From Acanthopleura granulata (Eukaryota; Mollusca; Polyplacophora; Chitonida; Chitonidae), in assembly GCA_016165875.1 (NCBI GenBank), contig JABBOT010000002.1:22954265-23018264 (forward strand): 64,000 bases of DNA, written 5' to 3'. This document shows positions 1 through 9,400 of the stretch, in pieces (the stretch's first letter is position 1; each line of letters starts with the position of its first letter). A model generated the notes under the pieces. The model ran no database searches and was not told the origin of the DNA. It worked only from the letters and a program-made list of their open reading frames with translations. Made by a program: the position numbers and the translations under genes.

Positions 1-285
1 GGTCCTAACCTGTGTGCTATTTTGTTCTTCTCTGCAGAGTGTTGCAATCTTTGTTGTATGTGTGCTCTTAACACTTTTTTGATAGGTAGTATTTAATAAA
101 AGCATCCTTACAAAAAAAGTGATGTGTTTATTCTGAGATTTGGACATGTTTGTGTAGTCTTAGAACATCTGGATCTTTAAAATGAAAGTAAATAGTGTTG
201 TGTTTGTGTTTGATTGATCAGGTATTGAAAAATCTTAAATTGCGTGATGAAGTGATAACAATATGGGACATCTTTTTCTCTGCAG

Positions 286-412
286 ATTCACTTCTGGAAT
301 TCACTTAGAGACAAAAACAGCAGCAGACAAGAGACGCTATATCCTAGTGACCAGGGTGAAAGGCGAAGAAGATATCAAAAAGATGGCAGAAGCGAAAAAC
401 GCTGCAGAATTG
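286..412 (+). CDS. PARN: PARN exon: post-R3H nuclease segment
   Basis: Acceptor tctctgcag ends at 285 and a gtacag donor follows 412. The first base completes a codon begun in an exon outside the window; 42 codons follow, including [17 protein letters not shown], which matches the vertebrate KGIHVET..KERYIVI stretch that follows the R3H domain. The tail is a charged linker ([18 protein letters not shown]). Reading past the donor meets a stop at 446-448. Confidence 0.9.
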
Positions 413-3400
413 GTACAGCTTTATTGGTGGCCCAAAATAGATAGCTGATGCCTCTCATGGCTTGATGGTTCTGTACTTCCCTGACTGTGCAGTGTATGAT
501 ATTGAAAGCTGTGTTTGTTACTTGTTGAAGTTCAGTGGTTTATTCTAGGCACTCCAGTTTCCTCTAACCATTTCAAGACTACCATCGTGAAAGTTTTTTT
601 TGTTAGGTCAGCAGACCGTAACCCCAATCAAATAAAGAAATCAATCAGTAACTTCAGACTGGCCTGAAAGCTTTTGATCCTTGACGTTAATACAGAAGTG
701 AAAGGAAGCAGTAGTTGAAATTGTGTGTGTTAACATGTACCATAAATCCTGATCTGTCTGGCTGATCTGTCATGTTGCATCTGTCCATGAGGATATTAAA
801 ATTGATTGGATTGTTGTATGTGTTATGTGACAGGCAGAGCTGGAGCAGGCTGTGGGTTTCTCCAAGGCCATGAGGATAGTGTCGCAGTCCGTAAGTACAT
901 AGATGGTGTGCTGTATGTAAACTCTGTGGGTTGAGTTAGTGTCTTTCCTGAGTATTTTGGAGGAAAAGTTTTTTGCACAGGTACATGTATTGTCATTGTA
1001 CAGTCCCAAATCCAGAGAAAACTTGTCTGACCAATGCATTAACAACTAACGCAAAAATAGCCAACAAGTTTGGTATAAACTACATGGCAAGACCGTGAGA
1101 GAATACCTCTGTAAATTGTACAACAGTCACTAAATTTACTGTAGACTCCAGAGCTAATGGGCCACACTCGACTAAATATAAGAACTAAGCAAATTTCGGA
1201 ATGGAGGATATACATTTGATTACAAAAAACTTTTCTTAGTACTGAACTATGTGAATTCGTTTCATAGTAGCTCAAATTTAAAAGGTTTAAACGTGTCTGG
1301 GATGTTATTTTCAGAAATTTCAAAAGTCATGTTGAAGAAATGAAGCTATCTCCACACAACGATGTATGAATTTGTAACTTAGCCACAAATCTGACTCGTC
1401 TGATTGCCTTTCTTGCATACAAAAAGATAGTTATGTGTACTCCTGTTGTAATGATGTAAGTGTTAGAAAGAAAGTTATTCTAGATTACCTTGAGATATTG
1501 TCCCAAGACAGGGTTTTGGTTAGATTGACAGCAAGAAACAAGGGGAGGTAATTTGATGAATACTCGGGCATGGGTATTCACTCCTTTGAGTTCTCTTCTG
1601 TTGACAGGGCAAGTTGGTGATTGGTCATAACATGATGTTGGATGTACTGCACTTGCTTCATCAGTTTTATTCACCCTTACCAGAGGTAAGATTTCAGACC
1701 CCACCCCACCCCACCCCACCCTCCATTTCCCTCCTTCCCTAGTTGCTCAGTATAACCCACAGGACACCGACACTCATCATATGCTGGGAGGAAGGATTGC
1801 ATTTATGACAACATTTTTGAGGGGTTCTGATCAGGAAGCAGCCACTAGGACACGCAGATGTATGGTGTTGAGTAATTCGTGCAGCCTTGTGTTGTTTCTT
1901 TCCAAATGGTATGCTAAGATTGTTTTCTCTTTATTTTTTTTTTCGCAGGATTTCAGTGAATTCAAATCCTTAACAAGATCAGTATTTCCAAAGTAAGTAT
2001 TTGTCTCTCTTGAACGCTGCGTAACCACTGCCATGCTTTACTACATTCTCCATGTTAAGTATTCATTTGAAGATTTAACAACCTGAGAAATATATGTGCA
2101 TTATGATATACACTTGTTTTATCATGCAGTCTTTTCTGATCAGCCCAATTTTTGGTAAAGACAGAAATTCTATTTCAGCGCCATTAAAAATTGCCTGTAT
2201 AATGAAGAACTTTTTGAAGAACTATTTGAGAAAGACAAGCATTTACACTGAAATGCTTGAAGTTGATGTTCATTTGTTTTCTTGTTAAATCATTTAAGGT
2301 TGCTGGATACAAAGCTGATGGCTTCTACACATCCATTCAAGGTAAGCTTGAACATTATGTACTTATTCGATTGATGTTTCACACCATACTCAAGAATATT
2401 TCAGTCATTAGACGGTAGCCAGCATTATAGTGGGAGGAGACTGGGCCACAACTGCGGCAACCCATGACCATCAGTAGGTTGCTGGCAGACCTTCCCACAT
2501 ATGACCAGAGAGGAATTAAGCCCACATGAGTTCGACTTGAACACACAGTGAATACATTGGTGCGATGCCTGTAGATCATTTCACTATGCTAGCTAACCGA
2601 AAAGGGATTGAAACACTAGGTGAATTCACATTGCCTTTCTTGACAAAAATGGATACATTTTGAGTCGGGGTATCTTTCCACATGAGATTAAATTAGCATG
2701 TGTGGTTCAGATTCAGCCATCAGTTTGAGTCCGGCTCTCCTTTACAAAGAAACCTTCATGTCTAGGTCTCAGTTGCGTAATCAAGTGTGGTTGAGAATTA
2801 AACCTTGACCTCTACAGTTGACAGGTTTTAAATTTACTTGGCTGTTGTGGAATTCTCTTATTCATATATTTGTATTATGATTTGTCAGCTCCATAAGAAA
2901 AAGTTATCCCAGGTTTTCTTCTGACGGTCACAAACCCTGCCTGACAGGAATGTCTTGGACTACACGTAATATAATGACCTAAAATTTCATCCATGACTGA
3001 GTTGATCATTTTTATTGATTCATAGAATTATGTTAGAAATTGGTTTTGACGTTTGCTTGATATTTAGGATGGTATCTTACGGGAAAAAAAGTAAAGATAA
3101 AGTTTTCATCCTTGAATATAATATTTGATGGCAATTATTTGCCCCTGAAAGTGCCATTTTCTGGGTGAGATGTTGGGTCATTCAGAATGTTCAGCCGGAC
3201 CAAAAACTGAGATAGCACTGACATAAATGAGGGAATTCTGTGTGACGTCTGCTCTTTATTTGACGGTCTGATTTCACTGGGGATTCTGATTTTTATACCA
3301 GGACAAGCTGTTAACCACTAGCCTTGCAGATCTACAGAAGGCTCTGGAGAACCATCCATTTTCAAAACCAGACATCAGTGAGTTTTTCATTGGGTTTGTG

Positions 3401-6400
3401 TGGTGTATACTCAGGAATGTTTTGCTGATAAAGTGACTTCACCTGCTGGTACCTGGGAGAACTGTAGGTTTATTCTTCCTTTGTCAGTCTGTTGGTAAAG
3501 ATTTCCAAACTTGTTTTCATAACTGTTCATGGGATTGAATTAAAAATTGGTACACATCTTGAGCATAACTACAGATAGGTCAGAATCAAGTTACAAACTG
3601 TTATGTACACTACCAATAAAATTATGGTCTACAATACCATATTAAGCGTTACACACGTAATTTACTAAAAGAAAACCATGCATTTTATGAAACTTGCTAT
3701 TTTTGAAGAACAGTGCTCTTTTTCCAGTTATAATTGTCTGTCCTTCTGTTCATGCTGAACGTCATATGTTGAAATCTGTCAAAATGGTTTTGTGTGCTAC
3801 ATCTGACAAAAAACCATTAAAGACTTGACTGCTATTTCTGTCCATACAAGCTTACCCTGTTTACCCTGTCCGTTTCAGCATTTCCTCCTGGGTTTGACTC
3901 ATATTCCTCCACCAAAAAGGAACAGTTACATGAAGCTGGATATGATGCCTTCATCACAGGACTCTGCTTTATCTCAATGTCGAATTTTTTAGGTAATGTC
4001 ACTTTTTTTGGTTTTCTGTGTGCCTATCAGCTACTTCACCATTCTTTGTCAAATTCCATAAGCTGCTTTACCATTCACTAACTGTTTAAAATATTCTGTT
4101 TATTGAGTTGGACTTGAAATTGAAGATATTAATGTAAAGCCTGAATTACGGTAATTAATTCTGTTTAAAAAAAAAAAGAAAAAAAAAAAGGGAAATGTTT
4201 CGTTGACACCATTGACTGTCAATACGTGTGCCTTACATCATCTCTTCAATACGTATATATGTGTGTTTGATTTATGTTCCCCCTATGAGCTTGTGCTGGG
4301 TGCACACACATTTATGTTCCCCCTATGAGCTTGTGCTGTGTGCACACACATTTATGTTCCCCCTATGAGCTTGTGCTGTGTGCACACACATTTATGTTCC
4401 CCCTATGAGCTTGTGCTGGGTGCACACACATTTATGTTCCCCCTATGAGCTTGTGCTGGGTGCACACACATTTATGTTCCCCCTATGAGCTTGTGCTGTG
4501 TGCACACACATTTAAACAATGGTATGTGAATATGGTTTGTGACCTCTGGCATAATTAATATTATAATATTGGTTTTCTTGATTTTTTTTCTGTTTTTTTT
4601 TTTTCTTTTTTCATTGATGTTACACATTATTGCCTGTGATACTGATAAATTATAGTGAAGCTGTGTTACAGGTATTTTTCAGGATTCCCCCAAGGATCAT
4701 ATCCCTCCCAAATCTCAGTATTGTGTATATTACCTGTAATGCTATTATAAGTGATGTTATGGTAGAGGTACATTTCAGGATCTACCCAAGGGTCATATCC
4801 CTCACACATCTTTGTATTGTGTATATTACCGGTGATACAGATAAGTGATGCTATGTTACAGGTACATTTCAGGATCTACCCAAGGGTCATATCCCTCACA
4901 CATCTTTGTATTGTGTATATTACCTGTGATACAGATAAGTGATGCTGTGTTACAGGTACATTTCAGGATCCACCCAAGAGCCATGTCCCTCCCACATCAC
5001 ATCTGATAGACCCCTTCATCAACAAGTAAGTTGCAGCACAGAATTACCTTAACAAATTCGATCAAGAGTAAAATCTGACAAATCACTTTGTAGTTTTGTA
5101 GAAGATGTAAAATGGTGTGAAAATGAACCTGTGAATTTGAGTAGCAGAGATAGTAAAATACTACATCTTTTCTGAACGAACACATGGAAGAACTTAGCTT
5201 GGGAACAGTTAGTCAGTAGGAAAGCTTGAAACGTTAGTATTTGTTTAACTTGCAAACCTTGTAGCTGAAGGTGTTTGACTTCGACACACATGCAGCACCT
5301 CACCTTGGGTTGCTCTGTCTTTCTCAGGTTGTTCCTGATGCGTCTCGTGGACATTCCCTATATGAACCTGGCTGGTCCAGAACGTGAGCTCTCCTTGAAT
5401 TGCAGTATCTCTTGCAGCATCAGATTTACTAGATATAACTTTATAACAGCATAGCTGCAACATGTTCCATTGCTAATAATGAAGGAAGTCCATTCATTTT
5501 TGAATAAGTTTGCATAAAACACTCAATTACTTATAAGGTCTCTTTAAGCTCAGCTCAGGAGTAGCTCTTCTACTCTCTTGGTTAGGTGTGTATCAGTACA
5601 TATGAATATGCACACATATTCATCTTCAATAGAATTAGATCTTCAATCTTTTCAATCACTAAGGCAGTTTTTAATGGGTAGTTTATGCATACAATTATTG
5701 TAAAAATGAAGACAAAAATTATATGTTTGTATCACCACAGGTAGAAGTTTCAACGAACCATGAGAATTTTTTTCTCTAGACTGTACGGTTCTCCAAGAAG
5801 CTAACGAAATATTTCTTCCAGCAGTGGTTGAAAAGGTTTAAGAATTAGGGTATATATGTATAAATACAGAGAGACCTAAAAGCCTGGTTTGCCATACACC
5901 TGAGAAGCCAGCTGACATTTGTTGCTGTCGACATGGGGATTCAAATCATTATGGTAGGGCTAGTGGAATATCCTAGAACCCCTCAGGCCACTTCCGATGT
6001 CCAACAATTTACACTGTAATACATAAGATACAACTGCTGGCTTTTTCTGTTGACAGTGGAGCCTAACAGAGACCATGTTTTCCATGTCACCTTCCCAAAG
6101 GAATGGAAAGGCTCAGATATCTTCCAACTCTTCTCTCCTTTTGGCAAGTGACAACTATTCATAATGCATGGAACATAATTATATGTATTTGTTGAAAGGA
6201 GGAGACAGTAGTGAAAGTAATGTTTAATCTGTTCTCATGAGCCAGTATACCCAATCTTTACCAAATTACTTTATTACAGAATTTCCTGATGGAAGTATCC
6301 CTGTATCGTTTTATTCATATAATGATGATTTTTGATGTTTATACGTGTAGTTTTTATGGAAATGTGCAACGTGAAACGTGTCTTACGGGTATCACCAGTG

Positions 6401-9400
6401 ACAAATGTCACCTTATTTCTTCGTCTTATCCTTTTTGATAACTTATCCTTTTGAAAATTTTAACCTCGTGTGAAATTGTCTGTAAACAGGTAACATTCAG
6501 ATATCCTGGATAAATGAGACGTCAGCTTTTGTGTCTCTGGTGAAGAAACACCAGGCGGAATCAGGTGAGCATAGCTGGGAACCTGCAGTGTCATTACCTG
6601 TCACCAGTTTCATTAAGTGTATAATGACAGTGTTCAAAATCACTGATCAACTTTATACATGTAATGCATGATTGATGTGTAAAGACGTGAGATATCCAGA
6701 AAATTTGAACCACATGTAGTTTGGACAGAGGCATACAGTATTAAGTCAGCTACTGAATGTACGTGTATGTGATAGCTTGCAGTAGATGTGCTTAATAGAT
6801 AGTAGATTATGTGTTTTGTATGTTGGTGTTCAAGGTACAGAGAATGAACTGAACTTCACAGTGTTCAAGAGTTGTTTGTAATCCTAACAAATTTTCATAA
6901 TTTTGTTATCCAAGCCTTCTGCTTGTTGTTTAGTCATGTCAACCATTCATTAGTCATGTTAATGCAGAAATATGGATTTTTGGATCAAATGATTGTTGTT
7001 TTCTGAGAATTCCTGTGATATTACTCGTTCCACTGTAACGATTAATACAGTTATAGAGCAGCTGAGTCATGGAGACACATACACCATTGTGACTTACGGA
7101 GACTTCCATAAGAAGACCAAAGAAGGGGAGGCCTCCGCCAAGAAGAGAACTGTGCCCTCTGCTGACATACCCATCCCTGCCAAGAAGCGCAAATCCCATG
7201 AGTAAGATCCATGTTCTGGCTGCTCTCTACTCTTACAGGGTTGGTACAGCACCATGAAAACACTGAAAAGCCTGGTGATTCAAGAACAACTTTTCCAGAC
7301 CTTGAAAAGCCCGGTGTTTTGAGGGGAAAGCCTGCTGATTTGAGAATAATTTTGCCAGGCCTTGAAAAGCCTGGTTATTTTAAGACCTTGAAAAACCTGG
7401 AAAATCAGGGGGGGTTTGTAGGTAGGCCTGGAAAATTAAATTGTGAAATTGAGAACCAGCTTGGCACACATGCTGTGGTGTGACCCCTAAACACCCTGCA
7501 GAACCAACATGAGCTACTGTACCTAGAGGCTGATATCCTCTTGGAGAAATGTATTTCCAGCATCTCAAAAATTACTTGATGCACTTCTCTGTAAATGTGA
7601 AAGTTTAACAAATATAAACATATAAAGGTCTTTTTACATTGAGGTCAGCTTGTACAAGTGTAGAAAATTTATTTCATGAAACCTAGAAACTGTAAATTTT
7701 TCAGCCTGCACAAAGGGCAGGAGTAGGTCATACTTAACATATTTTTTATTCGAGGTCTGCAGTCAGGGAACAGTTCACATTACAAGAATTCAAAGCTTTC
7801 AGCCCAGTCTCTGCCACATTAACTATGAGGTACTGTTAGGCTAGGAGGTACTCTTAGCAATGGAGTTGCCAAAATATGTAGTCTTCAGCATGGTGTACCA
7901 ATAATACAGCACAACAAATATTCTGGTACTAGGAATGGCCTACTTCAAGCAGACACTATTGTGATAACACCGAAGTTATGATGGTCCAAAACTATGTTCC
8001 AGTATGGAATTCGATAGGATTGAATCATTACCCAATACTGAGGATTTAATTAACATCAGTTTAGGATATGAAATATGGAAGTTATTGAGCTTCAGTGAAA
8101 ATTCAGGTGGTGACAGAAATTTCATCTTTTTCAGGGTAACTTCTTATTCCCCGCGCTCCATCACCCCCATCCCAGAGGAGGAAGAAGAGGGTAACAGACA
8201 AACTGAGAACACAGCTAAAGCGGAGACCAGTTCTAACAATGAAGGTATAAACCAATGATTGGTTGTCAGATCATTGCGTGGTCAGATCATTCTTCAGAAT
8301 GGTTGTCTTTTTGGTTTCTTTAAATGTTCTACATGTATGTTTTGTAATGTGAAAAGTACTATTATACACCTAATTTTTGAAGCAGTTAACTCAGTGTTGA
8401 TGTTATATAAACATGAACTGACAAATCTTGAAGTCATTTGTCAGTGTTTATTACTTGTTGTTTGTATTTCAGTTATTTATTGACTCAAAGTAAAGCATTT
8501 TTTGTTTTTTTTTTTTGTTTCTTTTTTTCTTTTGTGTTGAAGCTCAAAACTGAGTTTGGAAATTAACTTTAGGTGTCTGACTTTATGAATGGAATAAGTA
8601 CATTAAACTCATCAGTGTGACCATGGTAGCTTTTAAGGGAGCAAGATGTCAGTGTAACTATCATAGAAAAACATGATGTATGTTGCCATGGTAGTCACAG
8701 TGAACATTAATATTGTTTTTTTTTTAATCACAAGAATGGTTGAGATACGGGTTTGACCCTGGCTTTAGACAAGGAGTTTGCCTATTTCCCTGCTCATAGG
8801 GCTTTGGTGACAGTAAGGGGTCAAGAAGGCTTGTATGATTATTCACACAGTCTGAAGTTCACTCAAATCTTCTTATTTTCCAGCAAAATTGCACGAATAT
8901 TTGTATTTCACACGTGTGAAATCCTGTCAGTTCACATGTCACTCCGGTTTTGTCAACCCATAATACTCAGCCAGCGTACCAGTGAAATTTCTTGAGTATG
9001 GCATACAGCATCGATTAAATTAAAAATGACAAAATCATAGTCCCTTTGTGAAATTTATAGATGTATAGTTTATTCTGCTGTGAACAGAGAAAATGCATCT
9101 GATGTCGATAGTAACTTGTTTCTTGGCATAATTAGAATGCGCAGTGAAAATGCTGAGCAGTGGTACCTTTACTTAACTGGAGTGTATTGATTATTATCTG
9201 TTGTTGCCAAGGGGTGTAGTCAGGCACATTTATACACCATAACTTTCTGCACAAAGAACAGGATTTGTTGCTGATGGAGAGGGGTGGTGGATTTTTTTCC
9301 TTTAGAGACTAGTTCTTTATTAAGCAATCACGTTGTATTTGCCCTAAACATATGGCATCACTGCTGGGATATGTAGATAGGGGTGCCGTTTCAAGCTGTC

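Larger units (their letters stand above)
413..2298 (+). other. PARN introns 413-833, 891-1607, 1686-1948 and 1993-2298
   Basis: No further exon seen. 1542-1553 carries a 'ggggaggtaatt' motif close to the 'gggaggtaactc' motif seen at 14269 and 47163. 1697-1725 is a CCCCA tandem. The rest is unremarkable AT-rich intron. Confidence 0.6.
5026..8134 (+). other. PARN introns 5026-5327, 5384-6056, 6144-6489, 6565-7050 and 7202-8134
   Basis: No extra exon recognised. 7257-7420 holds degenerate copies of a 'ccttgaaaagcctggt' motif. The other introns are featureless AT-rich sequence. Confidence 0.5.

Noticed and set aside
4630..4848. 72-codon plus-strand open frame with internal repeats
   Set aside because: It reads the partial-exon array out of the PARN frame.
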